NCBI GenBank assembly: GCA_004431415.1
Contig: QPMI01000453.1
Span: forward strand, 496,001-560,000
Direction: 5' to 3'
From: Cyanophora paradoxa
Lineage: Eukaryota > Glaucocystophyceae > Cyanophorales > Cyanophoraceae
Length of the DNA: 64,000 bases
Part shown: positions 29,351 through 42,100 of the stretch, piece after piece
Layout of the letters: the number at the start of each line of letters is the position of its first letter
How positions within the stretch are numbered: position 1 is the stretch's first letter
Notes under the pieces: generated by a model
What the model saw: only the letters and a program-made list of their open reading frames with translations
The model's database searches: none
Told to the model about the DNA's origin: nothing
Position numbers and translations under genes: made by a program

Positions 29351-32300
29351 TTTGAACGCTCGTATCAGGTATCAGGCATTGGATAATCCGACCAAGGCAG
29401 AAAACGTGATTCGCTTCGTTTACAACACTACAAACGCAAAATTCAGTGATACCTTCAAGGTAAGCTCTAGCATCGATATCGACTCCCCCCCTAGGAAGCT
29501 TTACATACGCAACTAGCCGCTTACCGCTTGCATCGCTCCTCCTCATCATGAATTTCCATTACGCCTTTAATTGATTGCGCCGGCCGGCGTTGAAATTGTG
29601 CATATCCATCGCAGACCGATGGTGCAAACGACGTAAGCCCGGAACTCTCGACTTTTTGTAATCCAGTCCATGAATGCGGTTTATGATCAGGTTACTTTCA
29701 GCATAGTCGCGGCCCAATCCTGGGGCTGCTATCCGACGGTTATAGCTGCGTGCGTCCCTTGGGAACCTAATCAGCTTTTTTCACGGATCTCGCCTGTTCA
29801 ACTTCGTCTAATTGAGTTTGCACAGGCGTTCAAATTTCTATGCAGCGTGCTGGGTGCGTGCTGACAAAAGCGGTCCCAAGCCGGCAAAACAAGCTTAAGT
29901 GGCGGCGCAAGCTTCAATTAATATCCTCAGCGCAGGTTCGGAAAAGTGCAATCAGCTCTCTACTGAAAACTAACGACGTAATCCTGGTTTCGTGCGCCTA
30001 GCTCCAGTTGAAGTTACCATTTCGTCATATGGTTCTGCGCGCTCACTCGGCTTGCAGAAACAATACCGACATTATAAGCCTTCCGGGCCCTACAGCCTCC
30101 GAATCGACGCATACACAATTCAATTACTTAAGATGGAACCACGCTGGACAGAACGCGGTTGTCTGGTCCATTCGCGCGAATCCGAATTCATGGCAGACGG
30201 GCAGCGTACGAATCGATTTCAAATACGCCAGCGATCTTTCCACGTTCGCGTCGATCAATATGAAGGTTGTCAGCGGGGCGCTCAGCACGCCCAGGGCAGG
30301 CGTCCGCATTCCCGTCGGCGAGACCGTCACTTTCTACATGGTTCCTTATGGAAATTCAGACCCGGACAGCCTGGATCTCTCCTCGTACACTAACCCCCTG
30401 ATGGGCGTAAAGAATGCTGCTGGTCTGGTCGAGCGCGCGGAAGAATACGCAACGCTGTCGGCTCTGGGGAGCCTCGAAACGCGAACACCCCCTTCCGATT
30501 ACACTCTATACCCTGGCGTCCCGGTCAAGTGCACGAGTTTTGAGATGAAGGGTACAGTCGTCATGGGTGCGGAGATTTATTATCACACATGCGGAGATTT
30601 AATATCACACCGGACTCGCAATCGCGATCTTACCACGCAGAGCAGGAGCGGAAGTTGTGCAGCACGTTCAGCTCATGTACTCGTACAAAGTCTGCATCCA
30701 TTCGTTCTCCGTTGAGCTTGCATGTCCCACTTTCATACAACTGACGGCTGCGCAGATGTATGATTCGGTAGAGTTGAATGCTTTAAAAGGGGCGAACAAC
30801 GACACGAATGCGTACCTCGCACAGTGGGGAGACGCGTGCAGGTCGTGCCCGACCTCAACGTCCCCTCCGTACCTCAAGCCTCCAAGCGAGCCCGAGCGAA
30901 CAGCGTTCTCGGAACGGCTTGTTGTCTTTAGCGCCGACACGTTTACGTGCTCCAGAGTCCTAATTTGGTTCGTGAACAAGCGATACGCATTTCGCGCTCG
31001 GATCTCCCAGCCGATGATGCTTTTCGCAGCGCAACGTGCTACGTTCGCTGCACGATCGCGCCTGTAAGCTGTTCCTGCGAATCGGTCCGCGCAATCGGCA
31101 ACAAAATTGATTATCTATCTCTTTTTGCAGGCTTTTTTGAAGGTTGGACTGGTGCCGGACGACTTCAATGTTACTCTCTTGGGAGGTTCTGTCTTTTTGC
31201 ATAAAGTGTTGCCAGTTAACGTTCCTGCCTTATGAAACCGACACCAAATCAGGAAAGCTCATCAGCGCCACGAGTTATGGATCGAACGTGATTCTTGACA
31301 TACAGGTTAGCTCTCTCGCCTCTGCTCTCTGGTACTATTAATCTACAGCTGCCGCCACCGGCCAATCTTCGAGTGCAGGGTGACCTCGACAGCGCGGTCC
31401 CTGGCTCGAACGAGCTCGTTATAGACGTGCGGTATCGCGTCGGAGGGAAGCAGATTCCATCCAGCCCCAAGAAAATCACTCTGCAGCCATTTGCCGTCAC
31501 TTGCAATGTAAAGCGTGGCGACCGCTGCCGCGTAACACAGGGCAGCTTCTCTCTCTTTGAGGTCACGGTGAGCTCGAGATTGATTCGACATTGACTTTGT
31601 GTTTCTCGTTCGTTTTTTACTTTGGCTCTTTCTAATCATGTAAATCAATACTTTTCCTACCAGCGCGAGCCATTTCTTCCCCCCATCGAGTTGACAACGC
31701 GGATCGCCTTTCTGAGCAACGTTACCATCACTCGTCCGGAACTCGTTGAGCTCATCTATGTCTCGCGTGAGAGCTCCACCGGCAAGTTCACGATTCGCTT
31801 CGGCGGGCTGAGCACAAACGACACCGACCCGGCCCGGCTCTACATCACAGCCTCCTCTGATCTGTCCGATCCCGACGTCAAGCCGCTGAGCGGCATATAT
31901 TTGGCGAACCAAGTCATCGAAGTTGTTGGGCTTGACAAGCCGCGCGGACTGATCTGCACCCCCACTCGCCTCGCTCACGGCCGAGTCTCCAACTGCTTGA
32001 GTTGGACCTCCCCGGATTCGCCACCCGTTTATTCTTCAGACTTTGTTCTGCAGAGCTCTTTCCTTCCTCAGTTCGATCCGCTTCCAAACGCGACGACGGA
32101 CGCTCTGGGCGACATTGTCACCATACCAATTCGTGCTCGTGACGTTCCGCTGACGCCCAACCTAACACTCTGGATAAACTGGATCGAGCCTCTGCAGTTC
32201 GAAGGGTCTCTGGCTGCCGGGCCGGCTGAACTCTCGTTTATCTGTGCGTTCTTATATATATTCAGCGGCTTTTCTCCTTGTTTTTGTCTATTCCCGATAC

Positions 32301-32520
32301 TGATGCGCGAGCCTGCACTCGCAGCGGCGAGATTGTGGTGTTGGTACGACAAGACCGTCGCTCGCAGTCAGGTCGACTGCACCCTCATTCGAATGGGTGA
32401 AAGCATGGCATTACAGTCTTCCGATTTCATGGCCCCCATCGTCCAAACGCCAAGGGGCTCCTACGCATCGTCGCCAACCCCTTACGTTGTCACGCCCGGT
32501 GGAAATGTGAGCGATTACTG
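29350..32520 (+). CDS. Giant surface protein: beta-rich ectodomain continues
   Basis: Coding pieces include 30,120-30,590 (WNHAGQNAVVWSIRANP... TFYMVPYGNSDPDSLDLSSY), 31,340-31,565 (PGSNELVIDVRYRVGGKQIP) and 31,664-32,250 (FLPPIELTTRIAFLSNV..., then GLICTPTRLAHGRVSNCLSW, a Cys-pair module start). From 32,335 another module begins with LWCWYDKTVARSQVDCTLIR. Codon use and sequon density match the flanking segments. Not every exon border is resolved. Confidence 0.5.
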
Positions 32521-32569
32521 CTGACTGATTTGCAAAGGTTGCACGATACATAGTAATTGCGTCGCTCAG

Positions 32570-33832
32570 ATCACATTCTCTCTGCCAAACACGGGCAGCG
32601 TAGCAGGAGTCATCGTCGTCACTGTCCCATACAGCCCGGCGGTCGGCGGTGGCTCGGCTGGGACAGAGTACGTTCCGCCGAACGTGCTGATCGAGCTCGC
32701 CTGCGACCACACGACGAGGGCACTGCGCCAGACGACCACGTGCCATGTGCGTGGGGACCGCCACTGCGACCTTGTCGAAAACTTTCCGTTGAGCCGCTTC
32801 GAAACTTCGTTCTCACAGGTCACAAAGAACGTCGCTTCCTTTCACTCCTTCACGTCTCTCGACATCGTTGTTTCGTGGGTCGGGGTCAACGGCACTGTGA
32901 CGCTGGGCACACTCATCGACAAGGCCCCAAGTGCTGTCGACTTTGACGTTACTGCCCTTGTCCTTTCAGGCGTGGGCCAAGTGCAGGCGGTCGTTCTGGG
33001 AGATGATAGATTCAAATATTGGAATCTAACAATAGAGACGAGCCTCGCCTTTACCTGCCCGAAGGGCCGTATGGCGACTGGGCAAAGCCAGACATGCACG
33101 ATCTCCGCAAACACGCCCCTCCTCGCCTCCGATGTCAAAAGTGGGCACTCATCGAAAGATGCACTGACATTTGGCACGATAACCGCAAGCGCCGCCGGCG
33201 TGCTCAGCTTGCCTGTTACTGCGACGAAGGGGGCTTCTTCACACACGATTGCTGTTCTCCTGCCGAACGATGAACCTGTCCTTCCCATAAATTTGCCGAT
33301 CGTGGAAATCGTCGACATCAGCTGCAGACCTTCGGTAAAGCCCACGCGTATCGTACTCAACACACGTGCCAGCTGCATCCTCATCAAGACGGCTTCGTCG
33401 GCGGATCTTTTGCCCGCTGACATTGCCTACTCTGCCACTCCGGCGAAGACGATCGATCCAGCGGTTATTGGGAACAACGGGAATCTGAACTTCACGTACG
33501 TTGCCAACGCATTGTGCGGGACCGCCGGGTGCGCCCTGGACATCAAGTACTCCGCCGACCTCGGCGGCGCGACTGTGGCGCGGGCATCGAACACGTTCTT
33601 CGTCATCGACGTCGGCTCAGAGACGCACCCCTCGGGAAGGAAAGCGCGCGGCTTCGCCGACAACGCCTTGTTCGAGAAGGCGGCGAGCCAGCCCGACCTG
33701 CTCCCCTCGGACGTCGCTCCTGTTTGGTCGTCTAACAACTTTTTGGTCTCGAGCACTCCGCTTGTAAAGAGCGGAGGGGGCCTGACTGTTTCGCTCACGC
33801 CCTCAACTGGAGTCATCAACGGAAAATACAGG
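32570..33832 (+). CDS. Giant surface protein: single 421-codon exon with four modules
   Basis: One long exon (1263 nt, phase 0 to 0) bounded by an acceptor at 32568-32569 and a GTGAGC donor at 33833. It holds consecutive Ig-like modules starting ELACDHTTRALRQTTTC, FTCPKGRMATGQSQTC and DISCRPSVKPTRIVLNTRASC, preceded by a module end VTVPYSPAVGGGSAG. Module ends follow the pattern ...Y-S-x(2)-L/V-G-G-x. It shows that several modules can share one exon, as in the array downstream. Confidence 0.75.
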
Positions 33833-33895
33833 GTGAGCTGCGGTCGAAAGTGAGGGGCTCGTGTTTGAATTTAGTGCTTACACGCATCGCCTCAG

Positions 33896-36166
33896 ATTTT
33901 CTGGTCCAGCGGCGTCGTGGATGAAATCATCGAGGGACGAGTGGGCATGACTCCGGAGACGACAATAAGCATCGTGCGCACCGTAATGTTTATGCGCATG
34001 CCCCTTATGAGTCGCAGATCTAGATTCAAAGGCTTCTATACTTATAGAAAACCCTTTGCTTCAACGCCACAGCCGACGGCGACTCGTGCACAGGTCGATG
34101 TCTCGCTCTCGTGTGCTGGCAAAACGGACCCAGCGCTGCGCATGTTGTTTGGCACGGTCGTTAACTGCGTTGTTCTGAAAACATCGACGTCGGACGATTT
34201 GCAAGCTAGCGACATCGCTGCGCCGATGGCGAGCGCAACACACGCGACAATCTCGGGCTTCACTTTTGACTCGGCCAGCCAATTTTCCTTCACGTGCGTG
34301 TGCCTGTGCGATGCGTACCATTGCTTAATATCCGGAAACATCTTAATATCGCGATGATCTTCAGTTACATCGCCCTGGATCCTCCTGCGACCGGCCAAGA
34401 CTCGATTCTACTCTACTGGGGATCAGGACTTACCGCCGACAAGCTCCTTGCAGAACTTCGTAATGTCAGCTTCGTCAGTGCACAGCTTTTCACCGATCGG
34501 CAGCGCATTCGAAAGGAAGCGGATGTCTTTGGATACATCGGTCGCACCGCCCCTTCTGCACCCCTGCTCTTGAGCGATTTCGACAATCTCGCCTTTTCCA
34601 GCACCTACACCGCGGTGAATCACACCACGTACCTTGCTGACAACGCGACTGGCAACGTCACCTTCACTGCCCGCGCCACGAGCGCCGGTGAAGGAGCGAG
34701 GTTTTCGGTGCGGTACTCTTCCAGCGTCATTGGCGGAGGAGGCGCCGTGCCTGGCGCGCCGCCTCTCGACGTTGTTGGTCCGTACGAAGTCGCCTTTTAC
34801 TGGCACGTCTTTCATATATATTCACGATGGCTTATCGCTATTTCGCAGATGTTAGCGCTATTACGTGCGACATGACCCGCGTCGGAGTTAATAGTATCGT
34901 TCAATGTGAAGTGACGAAGGCAGCTGGTTCTCCGCAGCTACGGCGTGATGACTTCCTGGACCCTTACTTTAATCAACTTTCACAGTCAACAGTGGTCACA
35001 GCAACTGGTCTCAGCTTCCCCTATCAACCGACTGTAGTTAACGGGTACATCTAATTAACGCTTAAGCTTGTTTGCACTCGTTTGCATCATACATGCCCAT
35101 TGCTGACCTCACGATCGTTCTTTTTCCTGCAGACCGGCGTTCGAGTTTCGCCTCCAATGGGCACCCGAGCTCGTGCATGGGACCGCAGCAGTCAGTCCTT
35201 TATACGTGATTTCTGCAAATGCTCAGTGCAGCGCCTCACGACGGAATCCGGACGCGCTTGGTGAGAAAATGTGTTGCGGTTGCATTCCATTGGTTTGTAA
35301 ACGGCTCGTTTGCAGCAACATGCCAGGTCATTCCAGTCGAAAACAGCGCCCCGCTAGAGCTGGCCGATTTGCGCCTCACATCGACTGATTCTACCTTGCT
35401 TCGACCGGAACCTCCCGCCCTGATCCCCGGCACCAATGGTGCCATTCTTCTTTCTGCAACTGCTCTCGAGGCGACCCCGATGACCAACCTGCTGGTGAAA
35501 TGGTCAGAAGAGGTGCAAATCAGATTGCAATACTTATTGGCTCTCTACAAGAGCGGTGCAAACATCCTTTCCGCATGCAGCTCGGAAACGGGACCGTGGC
35601 GAATGTCTCGGTGACGATCATCGATGCGGCTCTAAGCTGTCCACCGAAGTCAGTGGCAGGTCGCACTCTGTCCTGCAACATTACGCGGGCTGGAAATTCC
35701 CCTACACTTGAGCTGAGCGATTTCTTCCGCACGGTTTTCATCATCGGAAGAGGCCAGTCTTTTGTGCATGTGCTTCGAACCGCACCGGATCTGGACGGCT
35801 TTACTTTCGGAGTCACAATCCCTTCGGTCTCTCAGCTTGCTACTGCAAGCGTTTTCGCAAACGCTACCTTTGCAAATACGACCGTTGTGTTCAACGGAAT
35901 CACTCTTGGAAAGTTCGCCACAAGGGGAAGCCATATTCAGCTCATTTCCGCGACTTTGAGCTGCAATCAGACACGTGCTCGGCGCTTCACTTCCATAACC
36001 TGCCGTATTCTCCCGCAGCTCGGATTCATGACCCCTTCCGATGTTGTCATACCTCCGGGAGAGAATTCTCAAGCTCTCTCCAACATCATCGGCGATAACC
36101 AATCAGATTCGAGCTCGAGCCTAGGCCTAGTGCGTATTTTATTTGCTCTTCTTGTAATTATCTCAG
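33896..36166 (+). CDS. Giant surface protein: modules leading into the array
   Basis: An exon at 33896 opens IFWSSGVVDEIIEGR. Further modules follow near 34,090 (DVSLSCAGKTDPALRML...), 34,620-34,780 (ending FSVRYSSSVIGGGGAVPG), 34,855 (ITCDMTRVGVNSIVQCEVTK), 35,315 (TCQVIPVENSAPLELADL), 35,630 (LSCPPKSVAGRTLSCNITRA) and 35,950 (LSCNQTRARRFTSITCRI). All keep the two-Cys start and D-F/D-L strand. Most of these exons hold one module or part of one, in contrast to the long exons of the array. Confidence 0.6.
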
Positions 36167-39100
36167 ACTGATTTGCTTTCGCCCGATGACCGTGCGCTCA
36201 AAGATTATTGCCGAGTTCAATGCAACCACCCTCATCACAAATGGAACGATAACGGCTCTGTACCATGAGCTCTCCGGGGGCGGCCTCATCGGCCGCTCAA
36301 ACGTGACTGTCATCGATGCGGTAGCTCGATGCAGCCAGACGCGGTTCGCGGTCGGCACGGCAATCGAATGCATCGCAGAGCCTGTTGCAGGATCCGGTGC
36401 CCTTCGGATTTCGGATTTCGTATTCTCTGGATCTTCGGTTGCTGGCGGGGGAGTGCAGATAAACATGCCCTTCATTCGGAATGGAAGCGTGACTCTTATT
36501 GCGGTAGGCTTAAGGCCAGAGACCGCGGTGCCTGTAGAAATTCGATGGTCAGAATCAGTCGGAGGAGGTGGTCTCATTCAAACTCTTTTGGACGTCGTGG
36601 GAGCCACCTTGAGCTGCCCAGAACGCGTCCGTGAGGGCATCGACACGCTGTGCATCTTGGTTCCGTCACCCGGCGGGCCTGCACTCGACACAGCGGACCT
36701 TCTTCCGGGGACGGTCGTGCCGGTGGACGCTGCTCGCGTGCTGCCGCTGGCGCTTCATGCACAGCAGCCGGGGAACGTGTCGCTCGGCCTCCTGAACGTC
36801 AGCCTGCACCTGGGCGGCGTGAAAGTGTCGGTCCGCTACAGCTCCAGCGTCCATCCTGGGATGCCAGCCGTCTCACAGTCGCCGTCGACGATACATGTGG
36901 TCGGGGCAGTTCTCTCTACGAACGCCACGCGAGCGGTTGCGGGTGCCCCCGTTGGTGTCACTCTCGCGAGGAAAAACGGGTCCGAGCCGCTTCTGCCCAC
37001 GGACTTTGAGGGCTTCTGGCTACTTGGCGCATCCGCTGACGGTCGCCCGCCGCAAATCTCCGATCTGGCCCCGATCACAGCAAGCAGCGAGTCCCTTGCG
37101 TTCTTCGTGCAACCAACGACAGTGGGCGAGACCCTGCGTCTGTGGGCAAACTACAGCAGCCGTGTGGGCGGCGGCCTCGTCAACGAGGTCAACATCGTTG
37201 TTGTGGAGGCTACAGTCGCCTGCGCGCCCCTCCGCATCGTCATTGGCGCCGCCATCTTCTGCAACGTATCCCGCACGGCGGCGTCCCCAGCCCTCGTGGC
37301 CTCCGACCTGACGCTCGCTGTGTCACCGCCAACCGCGGGCACCATCGGCCAGCTCATCGCTGTCAGCGGCCAGCCGCACCAGTTCGAGTTCACTTTCGTG
37401 CCTTCCGAGCCAGCTCTCGGCAGCATCCACGTCCGCTATGCTCCGCTCATAGATGCGACGGAGCAGCACATCGGTGGCAGCCCCGTGCAGTTCACCTCGC
37501 TGAACGCGACACTGCATTGCAACCCGCTGCGCCGCCACGTAGGCGCTGTGTCGTTCTGCAACGTAACGAAGTTCGGCGCGGGCGGCAACCTTCTCACGTC
37601 CGATTTCGCCGCACTGGCCTCGCCTGCAGGGGTCGCGGGCGTCATCGGACCTCACCCGACCCTCAACGGTTCCCTTGCTTTCAACTTCACCGCGACCACC
37701 CCGACGGGGCCCGGTGGCGAGCGCATCCAGGTGATTCGCAGCAGCCTCATGCTCTGCAAAGCGACTCTCTGACACGGCTCTCGTGCCCCTGCAGATCCAG
37801 TGGCATCCGTCACTCACCGTTGGGCTGCTGAATGCAATGGTCGTCGAGAGGCTATTCAACACCCTTGTTGTAATCAACGCGACCCTGCACTGCCCGCCTC
37901 GCGTCGGCGTGGCAGCAAACTTCTCGTGCGTCCTGGTGCCTCCGGCAGGCTCTGCACCACTCCTCGCGGGCGACTTTGTGGACGTAGCGCGCCTCCTGCC
38001 CTCGGACCCAGACACTGGAGGCACAGGAAGCCCTGCTGGCATAAGCATGAGCGAGGTCTTTGCCGCGTTGAACGGAGACGTCGGCGTCGCGTCTTTGCAG
38101 CTGCATGAAGCGGGCGCATGGTGGCTGCGGCCGCAGTGGAGCTTGGCCGTGGGCGGTGGCTTCGTCCGGCCTGTCCCCGTAGCAGTTGTGGAGGCCAGCA
38201 TCAACTGCCCGCCGCGTGTCCGCGAGGGCATCGATACGCTGTGCGTCTTGGTTCCGTCACCCGGCGGGCCTGCGCTCGACACAGCGGACCTTCTTCCGGG
38301 GATGGTCGTGCCGGCGGATGCTGCTCGCGTGTTGCCGCTGGCGCTTCATGCACAGCAGCCGGGGAACGTGTCGCTTGGCCTCCTGAACGTCAGCCTGCAC
38401 CTGGGCGGCGTGAAAGTGTCGGTCCGGTACAACTCGTACATCAACTCCGCTTCGGCAGACATCACGCTGTCTCCGTTGACGATACATGTGGTTGGGGCAG
38501 TTCTCTCTACGAACGCCACGCGAGCGGTTGCGGGTGCCCCCGTTGGTGTCACTCTCGCGAGGAAAAACGGGTCCGAGCCGCTTCTGCCCACGGACTTTGA
38601 GGGCTTCTGGCTACTTGGCGCATCCGCTGACGGTCGCCCGCCGCAAATCTCCGATCTGGTCCCGATCACAGCGAGCAGCGAGTCCCTTGCGTTCTTCGTG
38701 CAACCAACGACAGTGGGCGAGACCCTGCGTCTGTGGGCAAACTACAGCAGCCGTGTGGGCGGCGGCCTCGTCAACGAGGTCAACATCGTTGTTGTGGAGG
38801 CTACAGTCGCCTGCGCGCCCCTCCGCATCGTCATTGGCGCCGCCATCTTCTGCAATGTATCCCGCACGGCGGCGTCCCCAGCCCTCGTGGCCTCCGACCT
38901 GACGCTCGCTGTGTCACCGCCAACCGCGGGCACCATCGGCCAGCTCATCGCTGTCAGCGGCCAGCCGCACCAGTTCGAGTTCACTTTCGTGCCTTCCGAG
39001 CCAGCTCTCGGCAGCATCCACGTCCGCTATGCTCCGCTCATAGATGCGACGGAGCAGCACATCGGTGGCAGCCCCGTGCAGTTCACCTCGCTGAACGCGA

Positions 39101-42100
39101 CACTGCATTGCAACCCGCTGCGCCGCCACGTAGGCGCTGTGTCGTTCTGCAACGTAACGAAGTTCGGCGCGGGCGGCGACCTTCTCACGTCCGATTTCGC
39201 CGCACTGGCCTCGCCTGCAGGCGTCACGGGCGTCATCGGACCTCACCCGACCCTCAACGGTTCCCTTGCTTTCAACTTCACCGCGACCACCCCGACGGGG
39301 CCCGGTGGCGAGCGCATCCAGGTGATTCGCTGCAGCCTCATGCTCTGCAAAGCGACTCTCTGACACGGCTCTCGTGCCCCTGCAGATCCAGTGGCACCCG
39401 TCACTCACCGTTGGGCTGCTGAATGCAATGGTCGTCGAGAGGCTATTCAACACCCTTGTTGTAATCAACGCGACCCTGCACTGCCCGCCTCGCGTCGGCG
39501 TGGCAGCAAACTTCTCGTGCGTCCTGGTGCCTCCGGCAGGCTCTGCACCACTCCTCGCGGGCGACTTTGTGGACGTAGCGCGCCTCCTGCCCTCGGACCC
39601 AGACACTGGAGGCACAGGAAGCCCTGCTGGCATAAGCATGAGCGAGGTCTTTGCCGCGTTGAACGGAGACGTCGGCGTCGCGTCTTTGCAGCTGCATGAA
39701 GCGGGCGCATGGTGGCTGCGGCCGCAGTGGAGCTTGGCCGTGGGCGGTGGCCTCGTCCGGCCTGTCCCCGTAGCAGTTGTGGAGGCCAGCATCAACTGCC
39801 CGCCGCGTGTCCGCGAGGGCATCGATACGCTGTGCGTCTTGGTTCCGTCACCCGGCGGGCCTGCGCTCGACACAGCGGACCTTCTTCCGGGGATGGTCGT
39901 GCCGGCGGATGCTGCTCGCGTGTTGCCGCTGGCGCTTCATGCACAGCAGCCGGGGAACGTGTCGCTTGGCCTCCTGAACGTCAGCCTGCACCTGGGCGGC
40001 GTGAAAGTGTCGGTCCGGTACAACTCGTACATCAACTCCGCTTCGGCAGACATCACGCTGTCTCCGTTGACGATACATGTGGTTGGGGCAGTTCTCTCTA
40101 CGAACGCCACGCGAGCGGTTGCGGGTGCCCCGTTGGTGTCACTCTCGCGAGGAAAAACGGGTCCGAGCCGCTTCTGCCCACGGACTTTGAGGGCTTCTGG
40201 CTACTTGGCGCATCCGCTGACGGTCGCCCGCCGCAAATCTCCGATCTGGTCCCGATCACAGCGAGCAGCGAGTCCCTTGCGTTCTTCGTGCAACCAACGA
40301 CAGTGGGCGAGACCCTGCGTCTGTGGGCAAACTACAGCAGCCGTGTGGGCGGCGGCCTCGTCAACGAGGTCAACATCGTTGTTGTGGAGGCTACAGTCGC
40401 CTGCGCGCCCCTCCGCATCGTCATTGGCGCCGCCATCTTCTGCAATGTATCCCGCACGGCGGCGTCCCCAGCCCTCGTGGCCTCCGACCTGACGCTCGCT
40501 GTGTCACCGCCAACCGCGGGCACCATCGGCCAGCTCATCGCTGTCAGCGGCCAGCCGCACCAGTTCGAGTTCACTTTCGTGCCTTCCGAGCCAGCTCTCG
40601 GCAGCATCCACGTCCGCTATGCTCCGCTCATAGATGCGACGGAGCAGCACATCGGTGGCAGCCCCGTGCAGTTCACCTCGCTGAACGCGACACTGCATTG
40701 CAACCCGCTGCGCCGCCACGTAGGCGCTGTGTCGTTCTGCAACGTAACGAAGTTCGGCGCGGGCGGCGACCTTCTCACGTCCGATTTCGCCGCACTGGCC
40801 TCGCCTGCAGGCGTCACGGGCGTCATCGGACCTCACCCGACCCTCAACGGTTCCCTTGCTTTCAACTTCACCGCGACCACCCCGACGGGGCCCGGTGGCG
40901 AGCGCATCCAGGTGATTCGCTGCAGCCTCATGCTCTGCAAAGCGACTCTCTGACACGGCTCTCGTGCCCCTGCAGATCCAGTGGCACCCGTCACTCACCG
41001 TTGGGCTGCTGAATGCAATGGTCGTCGAGAGGCTATTCAACACCCTTGTTGTAATCAACGCGACCCTGCACTGCCCGCCTCGCGTCGGCGTGGCAGCAAA
41101 CTTCTCGTGCGTCCTGGTGCCTCCGGCAGGCTCTGCACCACTCCTCGCGGGCGACTTTGTGGACGTAGCGCGCCTCCTGCCCTCGGACCCAGACACTGGA
41201 GGCACAGGAAGCCCTGCTGGCATAAGCATGAGCGAGGTCTTTGCCGCGTTGAACGGAGACGTCGGCGTCGCGTCTTTGCAGCTGCATGAAGCGGGCGCAT
41301 GGTGGCTGCGGCCGCAGTGGAGCTTGGCCGTGGGCGGTGGCTTCGTCCGGCCTGTCCCCGTAGCAGTTGTGGAGGCCAGCATCAACTGCCCGCCACGTGT
41401 CCGCGAGGGCATCGATACGCTGTGCGTCTTGGTTCCGTCACCCGGCGGGCCTGCGCTCGACACAGCGGACCTTCTTCCGGGGACGGTTGTGCCGGCGGAT
41501 GCTGCTCGCGTGTTGCCGCTGGCGCTTCATGCACAGCAGCCGGGGAACATGTCGCTCGGCCTCCTGAACGTCAGCCTGCACCTGGGCGGCGTGAACGTGT
41601 CGGTCCGCTACAACGCGTCCATCAACTCCGCTTCGGCAGACATCACGCTGTCTCCGTTGACGATACATGTGGTCGGGGCAGTTCTCTCTACGAACGCCAC
41701 GCGTACAGTTTTTGGCGCCCCCGTTGGTGTGACGCTTGCGCGGAAGAATGGGTCCGAGCCGCTTCTGCCCACGGACTTTGAGGGCTTTTGGTACATCAAT
41801 GCATCTGAAGATGGCAGTCTCCGAATCTCCGAATTGTTCCTGACCACATCGACTGGCGACTCATTCACCTTTCTTGTTCGAATATTCGCTGTAGGAGATG
41901 CTACACGTCTGTGGGCAAACTACAGCAGCCGTGTGGGCGGCGGCCTCGTCAACGAGGTCAACATCGTTGTTGTGGAGGCTACAGTCGCCTGCGCGCCCCT
42001 CCGCATCGTCATTGGCGCCGCCATCTTCTGCAATGTATCCCGCACGGCGGCGTCCCCAGCCCTCGTGGCCTCCGACCTGACGCTCGCTGTGTCACCGCCA

